Both the position numbers and the translations under genes were made by a program. Source: Paenarthrobacter sp. GOM3 (GTDB taxonomy: Bacteria > Actinomycetota > Actinomycetes > Actinomycetales > Micrococcaceae). From it: a DNA stretch of 64,000 nt. Within the stretch, counting starts at the first letter, position 1. Every line of letters starts with the position of its first letter. The notes under the pieces are model-generated. The model saw only the letters and a list, made by a program, of their open reading frames with translations, made no database searches and was not told where the DNA came from. Location: contig NZ_CP136562.1 of NCBI RefSeq assembly GCF_018215265.2, positions 248,001 through 312,000 of the forward strand, read 5' to 3'. Below, piece after piece: positions 50,731-58,948 of this stretch.

Positions 50731-51450
50731 TCAGATCCAAGGGGGTGGGACGGGTTTCGTGCCGTCCCTGCTGCGCCCTGCGGCCCATTCGACGACGGCG
50801 GGCAGCGGCCCGGTGATGATCCTCGGGTCCGTGGCGCTGGTGTCGCCGAACGCCTGGCCGCTTTCGTTCACCGTGACGAGGAGTCCTGCGTCGGTGCCGC
50901 GGGTTTTCCAGGCGCCGGTGATGTCTTTGAGCAGTCGTTGCAGGACGGGGGTGGGGATGTCGTTGAACGTGGCACCGTTGTCGAGGTCCACGGCGTGCAT
51001 CCACACTTCGCGGGTTCGCATCCACACGGTTTCAGAGGCGGGCACTGTGCGTCCTTGGGCGGTGCGGACTTCGTGGGTCCAGTGCGTGTCCGGGAGGTCG
51101 CGCCATTCGACGGACAAGTGCACAGCGGAATGGTCGAACAGGTTCCGCAATGCGATGGGGGACAGGGTGGCGCCGAAGCCGATTTCCCGGTTCCGCGCCT
51201 CGGGCGAGGAATACATGGGGGTTTCGACGCCGGTGGCCGCCCACTCCACCAACCGGGCGATTGCGCGGGCGTTGTACCCAACATGGGCCACCAGGTGCCG
51301 GCGGGTCCAGGCCGGCAGGCGCGTGCCGCCGTCGAGCTCTGCGTCGCTGAGTTCGTTCAGCTTCCGGGCGAAGAACGCGGTGCCCCGCCGCGCCTGCAGG
51401 AGTTCTTCCTGCAGGCGCGGGTCGGTGGCGAGGTCGTGGCGGGCGACCAT
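50731..51450 (-). CDS. Maleylpyruvate isomerase family protein (mycothiol-dependent)
   Basis: 239 residues. N-terminal mycothiol-dependent MPI/DinB-like helical bundle (TRRHLVAHVGYNARAIARLV, EWAATGVETPMY, HSAVHLSVEWRDLPD) with metal-binding histidines, and a C-terminal beta region. Converts maleylpyruvate to fumarylpyruvate in gentisate degradation. ATG 51450 overlaps the stop of the hydrolase gene by four bases; the upstream extension runs through that gene. Third gene of the gentisate unit. Confidence 0.9.
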   Translation of the reverse strand: MVARHDLATDPRLQEELLQARRGTAFFARKLNELSDAELDGGTRLPAWTRRHLVAHVGYNARAIARLVEWAATGVETPMYSSPEARNREIGFGATLSPIALRNLFDHSAVHLSVEWRDLPDTHWTHEVRTAQGRTVPASETVWMRTREVWMHAVDLDNGATFNDIPTPVLQRLLKDITGAWKTRGTDAGLLVTVNESGQAFGDTSATDPRIITGPLPAVVEWAAGRSRDGTKPVPPPWI

Positions 51451-52286
51451 CAGGCTTCCTTGACCACGCGGTTGTTCAGCTGGCCCAGGCCCTCGATGGT
51501 GGTGACCAGGAGCTGGCCTTCCTGCAGGTACCGCTTGGGGTCCTGGGCGTGCCCGACGCCGCCAGGGGTGCCGGTGGCGATGACATCGCCCGGGTTCAAA
51601 GTGATGATGGTGGAGATGTAGGAAACCAGGAATTCGGGGGTGAAGACCAGGTCGCCGGTGGGGGTGGACTGTTGGATTTCGCCGTCCACTGCCGAGGTCA
51701 TGAGCGGCCCGGCGCTGAACTCGTCCTTGGTGACCAGGGCAGGACCGAACGGGGTGGAGTTCTCCCACGTCTTGCCCTGGAGCCACTGGATGGTGCGGAA
51801 CTGGTAGTCACGCATGCTGACGTCGTTGAGGACCGCGTACCCGGCGATATGCTCCGCTGCCTGCGCTTCGGGGATGCGGCGGCCCTTCTTGCCGATGATG
51901 ACGGCGAGTTCCGCTTCCCAGTCCACGGTGTCCGATTCCTGGGGAAGTGCGAGGTCGTCGTTCGGGCCGATCAGCGATTCTGTGTACTTCGCGAACAGGG
52001 TGGGGTGTTCGGGGATTTCCCGGCCCATTTCCTTGATGTGGTTGCGGTAGTTGTGGCCCACGCAGATGATCTTCCCCGGTGAGGGTACGACGGCGGCGAG
52101 GTCGGCGCCGTCGAGCGCGTGCGTTGCGCCGTCGGCTGCCTTCGCCGTGGTTTCCCAGGCGGGATCGGCCAGGAGTGCCCCGACGTCGGCGAAGCCGTCG
52201 ATCTCGGTGAGGGTGGCCCCGTCCTGGCGGACGGCGACGGTGCCTTGGCCGGTGGCGGTTTCGGTGCGGAGGGTGAGCAGTCTCAT
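51450..52286 (-). CDS. Fumarylacetoacetate hydrolase family, fumarylpyruvate hydrolase
   Basis: 278 residues. FAH fold with metal ligands in DTVDWEAELAVIIGKKGRRI and loop ICVGHNYRNHIKEMG; NPGDVIATGTPGGVGHAQDP is the family signature near the C-terminus. In this context it hydrolyses fumarylpyruvate to fumarate and pyruvate. Start ATG 52286 overlaps the stop of gtdA by one base (TAATG). Confidence 0.9.
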   Translation of the reverse strand: MRLLTLRTETATGQGTVAVRQDGATLTEIDGFADVGALLADPAWETTAKAADGATHALDGADLAAVVPSPGKIICVGHNYRNHIKEMGREIPEHPTLFAKYTESLIGPNDDLALPQESDTVDWEAELAVIIGKKGRRIPEAQAAEHIAGYAVLNDVSMRDYQFRTIQWLQGKTWENSTPFGPALVTKDEFSAGPLMTSAVDGEIQQSTPTGDLVFTPEFLVSYISTIITLNPGDVIATGTPGGVGHAQDPKRYLQEGQLLVTTIEGLGQLNNRVVKEA

Positions 52287-53431
52287 TACTTGCGTCCTTC
52301 GGTGTAGCTGCGGTTGAAGTTCAGTCGTTCAAAGATGGGGGCGTCGCTGAAGCGGAAGAGATCGAACTCTGTTTGTGTAGCAGCGTGCGCATCCGCGCGG
52401 AGGGACCATTCCTGCCAGGACGGGACCACGAACAGGTCGCCCTTGGCCAGTTCCTTGGTTTCGCCGTTCAGGATGGCGGTGCCGGTGCCTTCAAAGACCT
52501 GCCAGACACTGGAACCGACCTCGCGGAGCGGTTCGGTCGAGGCGCCGGCGCGGAGGCGGTGGAACTCGGCCCGGATGGTTGGCATGACGTCCCCGCCGGT
52601 GGTGGGGTTCGAGTACCGGATCGCGGCATGGCCCTGGGACACGGTGGCCGGATGGCCCTCGTCCTCGAGGAGGAGCTGCTCACGGAGGGCCGCGTCGGTG
52701 TGTTCCCAGCGGTACGCCGCGATGGGGGAGTTGGTGGTGTCCTGCAATCCGGACAGGGGCCGGAGGCCGGGGTGGGCCCAAAGCCTTTCCGAGCGCGAGA
52801 TGTCAGGGGTTGCTTCATCGGTGACGCGTTCGGTGCCGAACTCGAAGAAACCGGCGTCGGCGTAGTGCACGAACGGAATGTCCAAACCGTCGATCCAGGC
52901 CATCGGCTGGTCCGTGTCGTTGTGGTGGCCGTGGAAGTTCCAGCCCGGTGTGAGCAGGAAATCTCCGCGGCGCATCGCCACGGGGTCCCCGTTCACCACA
53001 GTCCAGACGCCCTCGCCCTCCACCACGAAACGGAAGGCGTTCTGGGAGTGACGGTGTTCCGGGGCTACCTCGTGCGGGCCCAGATACTGGATGGCGGCCC
53101 ACAACGTGGGGGTCGCATACGGGGTACGAGCGAGGCCGGGGTTCGCCAGGGCTATGGCCCGCCGCTCGCCACCCCGGCCCACCGGAACCAGGTCACCGGC
53201 CCGGGCGGCCAGCGGGTACAGGTCATCCCAGCGCCAAACATGCGGCACGGCCTTCGGCGTGGGGACCATGGGCATCAGGTCACCGATCTCGGTCCAGAGT
53301 GGAACCATGTTTCCCGCAGCGAAGTCCTTGTACAACTGCTCCAACTGGGCAGCCTCTTCCGGAGTGGGCTCCGGCAGGACGTGGCTGGCGGCCACGGATT
53401 CGTGGGTCGTGTTCTCGGCGCTGATGGACAC
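52286..53431 (-). CDS. Gentisate 1,2-dioxygenase
   Basis: 381 residues, bicupin. Iron-binding His triad region in EVAPEHRHSQNAFRFVVEGE and LTPGWNFHGHHNDTDQPMAW. Opens the gentisate ring to maleylpyruvate. GTG at 53431 has GAGGAGGCC upstream. First gene of the minus-strand unit gtdA-FAH-MPI; ATTCTG-N5-CAGAAC lies 76 bp upstream. Related cupins act on salicylate or 1-hydroxy-2-naphthoate, but the neighbours support gentisate. Confidence 0.9.
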   Translation of the reverse strand: MSISAENTTHESVAASHVLPEPTPEEAAQLEQLYKDFAAGNMVPLWTEIGDLMPMVPTPKAVPHVWRWDDLYPLAARAGDLVPVGRGGERRAIALANPGLARTPYATPTLWAAIQYLGPHEVAPEHRHSQNAFRFVVEGEGVWTVVNGDPVAMRRGDFLLTPGWNFHGHHNDTDQPMAWIDGLDIPFVHYADAGFFEFGTERVTDEATPDISRSERLWAHPGLRPLSGLQDTTNSPIAAYRWEHTDAALREQLLLEDEGHPATVSQGHAAIRYSNPTTGGDVMPTIRAEFHRLRAGASTEPLREVGSSVWQVFEGTGTAILNGETKELAKGDLFVVPSWQEWSLRADAHAATQTEFDLFRFSDAPIFERLNFNRSYTEGRK

Positions 53432-53507
53432 GTAGGCCTCCTCGATAGGTCCGAACAGTTCTTGGCGTAGTTCGACCCTACGGACGGTGGGACAGGGGTC
53501 CGAGAGA

Positions 53508-53524
53508 ATTCTGCTCTACAGAAC
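53508..53524. promoter_or_regulatory. Candidate IclR operator 1
   Basis: ATTCTG-CTCTA-CAGAAC, one mismatch from a perfect palindrome, between the gentisate dioxygenase gene and the IclR gene. Same pattern as at 54347-54363. Confidence 0.6.
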
Positions 53525-53533
53525 TTTTAGGGT

Positions 53534-54355
53534 TCAGTCCTCGTCAGCCGGGTTGGCGGCGATGTCGATTTCGAGTTGCCGGCACGTCTCACGCAGCGCG
53601 GTGACCAAACCGGCGTCGAACACTTTGCGGAACCGAGTGGCAGGAGTGGCGACGCTCAACGCTCCCACTACCTGGCCGTGCCGGTTGTGGAGGGCCATGC
53701 CGAGCGCGCTCACGCCTTCTTCCGTTCCCTCGAAATTAGCGGCGAAACCGTTGCTGCGGATCGTCTCAAGTTCCCGGATAAACCCAGGATAGCTGTCGTC
53801 CGGAATGGTGTCGCCGCCAATTCCGGCGTTCTGGCTGCGGAACAATTGGTCAATCATGGGCGGCTCCAGTTCGGCCAGCATGACTTTGCCGCCGGAGGTT
53901 TTGTCTGCCGGCATGACCGTGCCTTGGCGGTCACCAATGCGCAGGACGTTGCTGCCCTCAACCGTTGCGAGGAAGCGGACCTTGGTGCCTACCCGAACCA
54001 TCAGGTTGACCGTTTCGTCCAGCCGTGCCGAGAGGAGTTCCATGTGCGGCAGCGCCAGGTCCCGCAAGGGCCTCGTCCAGCCCAGCCCAGCGGGGCCCAC
54101 ACCCATCGCTGGCCCCGGGACGTACCGCCGGTTCTCATCCTGGACTGCGAACCCGCGGTAAACCAGCATGGCAAGCAGCCGGTGGGCGGTGGACGGGGCA
54201 ACGCCCAACTCGGCCGCAGCGTCCTTGAGCCTGAGGGCGCCACCATCGCGGAGCAGCTGGAGGAGCTGCAAGGCGTTGTCCACTGCCTCGATGGAATAGG
54301 TAGGCCTTTTCTGTAAAGGCTTCCGCGTGGAGGATCTTGGTGGATTATTCTGCAC
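53534..54355 (-). CDS. IclR family transcriptional regulator
   Basis: 273 residues from GTG 54355. HTH about 15-75 (YSIEAVDNALQLLQLLRDGG, LRLKDAAAELGVAPSTAHRL) and IclR effector domain (DKTSGGKVMLAELEPPM, SNGFAANFEGTEEGVSALGM). Located between the gentisate unit and the divergent uptake/hydroxylation unit; both are preceded by ATTCTG-N5-CAGAAY palindromes. The GTG lies within the second palindrome, so binding there would block its own expression. No SD seen; other start codons are possible. Confidence 0.85.
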   Translation of the reverse strand: MQNNPPRSSTRKPLQKRPTYSIEAVDNALQLLQLLRDGGALRLKDAAAELGVAPSTAHRLLAMLVYRGFAVQDENRRYVPGPAMGVGPAGLGWTRPLRDLALPHMELLSARLDETVNLMVRVGTKVRFLATVEGSNVLRIGDRQGTVMPADKTSGGKVMLAELEPPMIDQLFRSQNAGIGGDTIPDDSYPGFIRELETIRSNGFAANFEGTEEGVSALGMALHNRHGQVVGALSVATPATRFRKVFDAGLVTALRETCRQLEIDIAANPADED

Positions 54356-54363
54356 AACAGAAT
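54347..54363. promoter_or_regulatory. Candidate IclR operator 2
   Basis: ATTCTGCACAACAGAAT, perfect 17-bp palindrome overlapping the likely IclR start and 41 bp before the MFS gene. Confidence 0.65.
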
Positions 54364-54403
54364 TGTATGGTGCAGATTCTGCGGGCGGCAGGAGAGTGGT
54401 GGG

Positions 54404-55702
54404 ATGAATCACACACTTCCCGCTGCAGCGTCGCATGGGCCAACCTCCGGAGCCGTCACCGCTGACGCTCCCGGCGCAGTGCCACGCTTTTCCAAAGGCT
54501 CAGCGCTGGCCGTCCTTGTTTGCTGGCTGCTGGTGGTCTTCGACGGCTACGACCTCATTGTTTACGGCACAGTCCAGTCCTCCCTCATCTCCGAAACAGG
54601 GTGGGGCCTGACCAAGGCGACCGCCGGGACCATCGGTTCCATGGCATTCCTCGGCATGATGATCGGCGCCATCTTCGCCGGAAGAATGGCCGACTCGTGG
54701 GGCAGGCGAAAAACCATCATCGGTTGTGCGATCGTCTTCTCGGTCTTCACCATCCTGTGTGCCCTCGCGCCCAACGCGGCCGTTTTCGGCATTCTTCGCC
54801 TCCTCGCCGGCATAGGACTAGGCGGGCTTGTCCCCTCCGCCAACGCGCTGGTCGCCGAGCTGGTACCGGCCAAATGGCGTTCCACCATCGCCACGCTCAT
54901 GATGTCCGGGGTGCCGATCGGTGGCTCCATCGCAGCACTGGTGGGCATCCCGTTGATTCCCGCTTTCGGCTGGCAAGCCATGTTCCTCGTGGCAGCACTG
55001 GCCTTGGTGATCGTGGTGCCACTGGGGCTCAAGTTCATCCCGGAGACACTGGCACCGGGGAAGGGCGCAAGCACTGACGCCAACAAGAAGGCCGGGTTCA
55101 GTTCCCTGCTCCGCGCGCCTTACCTCGGCGTCAGCGTGCTCTTCGCCTTGGCCACCATCGCAACCCTGTTCGCCGGGTACGGCCTGGGCACGTGGCTGCC
55201 TAACCTGATGCAGTTGGCCGGATACAACCTCGGATCGGCCCTGACCTTCGCCTTGGCCCTGAACCTGGGTGCCGTGGCCGGCTCGGTCATCACCGCTTGG
55301 GCGGGCACCCGTTTCGGTCCGATTCCGACGGCGATAGCGGCCGCCGCCGTCGCCGCCGTCGGGCTTGCTGCCCTCCTGGCCAGCCCGCCCGTGGCGGTGG
55401 TGTACCTCGCGCTGGTGCTGGCCGGCGTCGGGACCCATGGCACGCAGTGCCTCATCATCGCGGCGGTCGCGAGCCACTATCCGGACCATCTGCGGGGAAC
55501 CGCGCTCGGCTGGGCGCTGGGTACGGGCCGCATAGGTGCCGTCGTGGCGCCGCAGGTTGGTGGGCTCCTGCTCGCCGCCGGGCTGGGCGTCAACTCAAAC
55601 TTCCTCGCGTTCGCCGGTGCCGCCGCCATCGCTGCGGTCCTGTTGGCCGCCGTCGGACTCAAAATCAAGAAAAAGATCTCCCAAGGAGCAAACAATGCCT
55701 GA
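54404..55702 (+). CDS. Aromatic acid:H+ symporter, MFS (AAHS family)
   Basis: 432 residues, 12 helices. VVFDGYDLIVYGTVQSSLIS carries the DGxD motif of the AAHS family; the loop 2-3 motif is GRMADSWGRRKTI. Probable importer of 3-hydroxybenzoate or gentisate, given the cluster. It overlaps the start of the 3-hydroxybenzoate hydroxylase gene by eight bases. Start ATG 54404, GGAGAGTGGTGGG upstream. Confidence 0.9.
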   Translation: MNHTLPAAASHGPTSGAVTADAPGAVPRFSKGSALAVLVCWLLVVFDGYDLIVYGTVQSSLISETGWGLTKATAGTIGSMAFLGMMIGAIFAGRMADSWGRRKTIIGCAIVFSVFTILCALAPNAAVFGILRLLAGIGLGGLVPSANALVAELVPAKWRSTIATLMMSGVPIGGSIAALVGIPLIPAFGWQAMFLVAALALVIVVPLGLKFIPETLAPGKGASTDANKKAGFSSLLRAPYLGVSVLFALATIATLFAGYGLGTWLPNLMQLAGYNLGSALTFALALNLGAVAGSVITAWAGTRFGPIPTAIAAAAVAAVGLAALLASPPVAVVYLALVLAGVGTHGTQCLIIAAVASHYPDHLRGTALGWALGTGRIGAVVAPQVGGLLLAAGLGVNSNFLAFAGAAAIAAVLLAAVGLKIKKKISQGANNA

Positions 55703-56945
55703 GTACACCCCGTCCACCGATGTCCTGGTTGTGGGAGGAGGGATGGCCGGCCTGGCCGGCGCCCTGGCCCTCCGCGAGAATGGCGCCAACGTAACGCTCG
55801 TGGAGCGCGCCCCCGAATTCGGCGAGGTTGGCGCTGGCCTGCAGATGGCCCCGAACGCCTCCCGCGTTCTGAAGCGCTGGGGTTTGCTGGAGAAGGCCTT
55901 GGAGATCGGAGTCCAGCCGAAGCACCTCGTGTTCCGCGACGCCATCACGGGTGAAGAGCTGACCCGCCAGTCGCTGCGCGGGGAATTCGAGGAGCGCTAC
56001 GGCGCCCCCTATGTGGTCATTCACCGCAGCGATCTTCACCGCGTACTCCTCGAAGGATGTGAAGCGGCGGGCGTGAAGCTGGTCAACGACGTCATGGTGG
56101 ACAGCGTGGAAACCCTGAACGGACGGGGCATCGTTCACACTGCGGCCGGTGTCGATTATGAAGCTGACGTAGTGATTGGCGCTGACGGCCTGAAATCCAC
56201 GCTGCGTCCCCTGGTGGCCGCCGATGAGCCGGTCTCCTCGGCCTACGTCGCCTACCGCGGCACGGTTCCCATCACCGCCGAGACCCCCGCCACCGACCTC
56301 GAAGACGTGGTGGTCTACCTCGGACCGGATTGCCACCTGGTGCAGTACCCGCTCCGCAAAGGCGAACTTCTGAATACTGTCGCTGTCTTCAAATCCCCCT
56401 CCTTCGAGCGGGGTGAAGAACAGTACGGGGGAGTGGACGAGCTCCAGGCCGCCTACAAGGACTGTGTCCCCGCCGTCCAAGCCGCCCTCGCGAACCTCGG
56501 CACCAGCATCCGTTGGCCCATGTACGACCGCGACCCCATCGAAAACTGGGTTGCCGGCCGCATGGTCCTCATGGGCGACGCCGCCCACCCGATGCTCCAG
56601 TACCTCGCCCAAGGCGCGTGCCAGGCACTCGAAGATGCCGCCGTGCTGCAGGACGTCAGCGCCGGCACCGTCTTCACCGCCGACGGCGCCAACCCGTCCG
56701 CGTGGGACGACGCCATCGCGGAATTCAACAAGGTCCGGGCCGCCCGCACAGCCCGGGTCCAGCGAACGGCCCGCGTATGGGGCGAATCCTGGCATGTTTC
56801 GGGTCTGGCGCGGACGCTCCGAAACCTGCTGTTCAAGAGCCGCAAGGACAACGACTTCCAATACAACGACTGGCTGTACGGCCAGGCCGGCGAAGGACTG
56901 CCGGCCGCGGAGGCCCCGCGGGTAGCCAGCCAGCTTCCCGCCTGA
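55695..56945 (+). CDS. FAD-dependent 3-hydroxybenzoate 6-hydroxylase-type monooxygenase
   Basis: 416 residues. Class A flavin monooxygenase: FAD Rossmann motif VLVVGGGMAGLAGALALREN, DG motif VVIGADGLKSTLR and the third motif GDAAHPMLQYLAQGACQALE. It would hydroxylate 3-hydroxybenzoate to gentisate using NAD(P)H and O2. Start ATG 55695 with AAGGAGCAAAC upstream, not the longer frame through the MFS gene. Salicylate 5-hydroxylation is an alternative that needs other subunits, which are absent, so 3-hydroxybenzoate is favoured. Confidence 0.85.
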   Translation: MPEYTPSTDVLVVGGGMAGLAGALALRENGANVTLVERAPEFGEVGAGLQMAPNASRVLKRWGLLEKALEIGVQPKHLVFRDAITGEELTRQSLRGEFEERYGAPYVVIHRSDLHRVLLEGCEAAGVKLVNDVMVDSVETLNGRGIVHTAAGVDYEADVVIGADGLKSTLRPLVAADEPVSSAYVAYRGTVPITAETPATDLEDVVVYLGPDCHLVQYPLRKGELLNTVAVFKSPSFERGEEQYGGVDELQAAYKDCVPAVQAALANLGTSIRWPMYDRDPIENWVAGRMVLMGDAAHPMLQYLAQGACQALEDAAVLQDVSAGTVFTADGANPSAWDDAIAEFNKVRAARTARVQRTARVWGESWHVSGLARTLRNLLFKSRKDNDFQYNDWLYGQAGEGLPAAEAPRVASQLPA

Positions 56946-56975
56946 CCGCCTGTCGGACTGACGCTGAACACGCAA

Positions 56976-57034
56976 GCCGCCTGCCGTCGTCGTGCACTTC
57001 CTTAGGCACGACGGCGGTGGGCGGCTTTTGTTTT
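56976..57034 (+). terminator. Rho-independent terminator
   Basis: GCCGCC and CCGTCGTCGTGC pair with GCACGACGGCGG and GGCGGC around a 10-nt loop; then TTTTGTTTT at 57026-57034. Ends the MFS-hydroxylase unit. Confidence 0.85.
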
Positions 57035-57059
57035 CCCGGCAGTTGGGTACGGTATCCCC

Positions 57060-58010
57060 ATGGCCGCATCCCAGAAGCGACAAAAGTCCGGTTCCACGCT
57101 GCTGACTGTCATCATCGCGTTCGTGGCGAACACCTTGGTAGCGGCGGCCAAGTCGGTGGCTGCGGCGCTTACGGGATCCGCATCGATGACCGCAGAAGCA
57201 GCACATTCCTGGGCGGACACCGGCAATCAGGTGTTCTTGTTCATGGCCGAACGGCGCTCGCAGCGCCCGCGGGACAAGGACCACCCGATGGGCTACGGCC
57301 GGGAAGCCTACGTGTGGTCGATGTTCGCCGCGTTCGGGCTCTTCACGGCCGGGGCTGTGGTGTCCATCATGCACGGCATACAGGAACTCATTACGCCTGA
57401 GCCCGCCTCGGACTTCATGGTGGCGTACGTGGTCTTGGCCCTGGCGTTTGTCCTTGAAGGTTTCTCCTTTGTCCAGGCGTTCCGTCAGACCCGGAAGGCG
57501 GCAAGGGAACTGGAACGGCACACGTTGGAGCAGGTCCTGATCAGCTCGGATCCCACGTTGCGGGCCGTCTTCGCTGAGGACGCTGCCGCCCTGGTTGGCC
57601 TGGTGGTCGCGTTTGCGGGAGTATTCCTGCATCAAGTCACCGGATCGCCGGTGCCGGACGCCGTGGGCTCGATCGTGGTGGGCATCCTGCTGGCCGTCGT
57701 CGCCGTGGTGCTGATCGACCGCAACCGGAGGTTCCTGGTGGGCCAGGGCGTAACCCCGGATATTGAACGTTCCATGGCCCAGCGGGTGCTTGGCCATCCG
57801 GACATTGCCCGGCTCACGTACCTCCACTTGGAATTCGTGGGCCCACGCAAGCTGTACCTCGTGGCCGCCGTGGATCTGGTGGGGGACCACCCCGAACACG
57901 AAGTGGCCGTGGTCCTGCGCAGGCTGGAGCGCGAGCTGGAAGACCACGAGACAGTGGAGGAGGCCGTCCTGACGCTGGCCACCCCGGACGAGGCGGCGTT
58001 GACCTTATAG
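57060..58010 (+). CDS. Cation diffusion facilitator family transporter
   Basis: 316 residues. Six-helix CDF: site residues in TAEAAHSWADTGNQVFLFMA (His and Asp, four apart) and AVFAEDAAALVGLVVAFAG (Asp). The C-terminal cytosolic domain (about 225-316) is HMA-like beta-alpha. Exports divalent metal such as Zn2+ or Mn2+; the helix-2 H/D instead of D/D suits Zn-type specificity, though it is weak evidence. Convergent with the regulator at 58020. Confidence 0.88.
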   Translation: MAASQKRQKSGSTLLTVIIAFVANTLVAAAKSVAAALTGSASMTAEAAHSWADTGNQVFLFMAERRSQRPRDKDHPMGYGREAYVWSMFAAFGLFTAGAVVSIMHGIQELITPEPASDFMVAYVVLALAFVLEGFSFVQAFRQTRKAARELERHTLEQVLISSDPTLRAVFAEDAAALVGLVVAFAGVFLHQVTGSPVPDAVGSIVVGILLAVVAVVLIDRNRRFLVGQGVTPDIERSMAQRVLGHPDIARLTYLHLEFVGPRKLYLVAAVDLVGDHPEHEVAVVLRRLERELEDHETVEEAVLTLATPDEAALTL

Positions 58011-58019
58011 GGCGATCCT

Positions 58020-58862
58020 TCAGCCGGCCTGCTTGCCCGTGCCCATCAGCCGCTCCATCTGTTCAGCGGCGTCACTGCCCGGAGCGGGTGTGTAGACCAC
58101 GATGTGCAGGTCCGGCCTGTCCGAGGGCGAGACCTGGTGGTGTTCAAGTTGCAGCACTCCAACCGCCGGATGGTGGAACAGCCGCTCCCGGGACTGGAAA
58201 CCGAGAATGTCGTACCGGTCCCAGCTTTCCTGGAACTCGGGGCTCGCTTCCTTAAGGCGTTCCACTTGGTACGCGACGTCCGGATCGCCGAGCCGTTGCC
58301 CCGTTTCGGCCCTGAACTCGGCGAGGAACCTTTTGCTGGTGATATCCCAATCGGGCAGCAGGTCACGGACATACGGGTCGGTGAAGACCAGCCACAGGAG
58401 GTTCCTGTCGGCGGCGTCGAACGTCCCGATGTTGGGATACAGCGCTTCGTAGGCGCGGTTCCAGCCGGCGACTCCCCAATCCGGGGACAACGCGTAGGCC
58501 GGGTTCGGATCCAGTGCCTCCAGGAGACGTTGCACGTGTGCGGGCGCATCGGCGGCGACCGGGCCCTTGGGAGGTGCGGACGAATAGCCGCCCAGGGAAA
58601 GGACGTAGCCCAGCCCGGTGTCAGACAGGTGCAGGGCACGGGCAATCGATTCGAGGACCTGCCGGGAGGGGATGATGTCCCGGCCCTGCTCAAGCCAGGT
58701 GTACCAGGTGACGCTCACTCCGGAGAGGAACGCAATCTCTTCCCGCCGCAGTCCGCGCTCGCGGGACCTTCCCACCGGGGGCAGGCCATAATCGGAGCGC
58801 AGGGCCTGGGTGCGGCGGGTCCTGAGGAAGAGGCCCAGTTCTTTGCGTCGTTCGTCGTTCAC
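58020..58862 (-). CDS. XRE-family regulator with MmyB-like ligand domain
   Basis: 280 residues. N-terminal HTH (about 10-75: ELGLFLRTRRTQALRSDYGL, LRREEIAFLSGVSVTWYTWL, EQGRDIIPSRQVLESIARAL) and MmyB-type domain (ALSPDWGVAGWNRAYEALYP, LLWLVFTDPYVRDLLPDWD) that binds a small hydrophobic ligand in homologues. Divergent from ilvD; such regulators often control an adjacent oxidoreductase. A perfect CTACTAGTAG lies in the intergenic space. Confidence 0.88.
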   Translation of the reverse strand: MNDERRKELGLFLRTRRTQALRSDYGLPPVGRSRERGLRREEIAFLSGVSVTWYTWLEQGRDIIPSRQVLESIARALHLSDTGLGYVLSLGGYSSAPPKGPVAADAPAHVQRLLEALDPNPAYALSPDWGVAGWNRAYEALYPNIGTFDAADRNLLWLVFTDPYVRDLLPDWDITSKRFLAEFRAETGQRLGDPDVAYQVERLKEASPEFQESWDRYDILGFQSRERLFHHPAVGVLQLEHHQVSPSDRPDLHIVVYTPAPGSDAAEQMERLMGTGKQAG

Positions 58863-58892
58863 GCTCCCAACACTATTATTCTGTTACTTTCA

Positions 58893-58902
58893 CTACTAGT
58901 AG
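58893..58902. promoter_or_regulatory. Short palindrome upstream of ilvD
   Basis: CTACTAGTAG, 10 bp perfect, between the XRE gene and ilvD. TATTAT at 58873-58878 may be a -10 for one of them. Confidence 0.35.
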
Positions 58903-58948
58903 CAGCACCGTCTTCCACCTGCCGTAGAAAATCAGCAGGATGGTACTC

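Noticed and set aside
55665..57947. Long - strand open frame opposite the hydroxylase and CDF genes
   Set aside because: Runs across two real genes and their terminator in antisense; composition typical of shadow frames.
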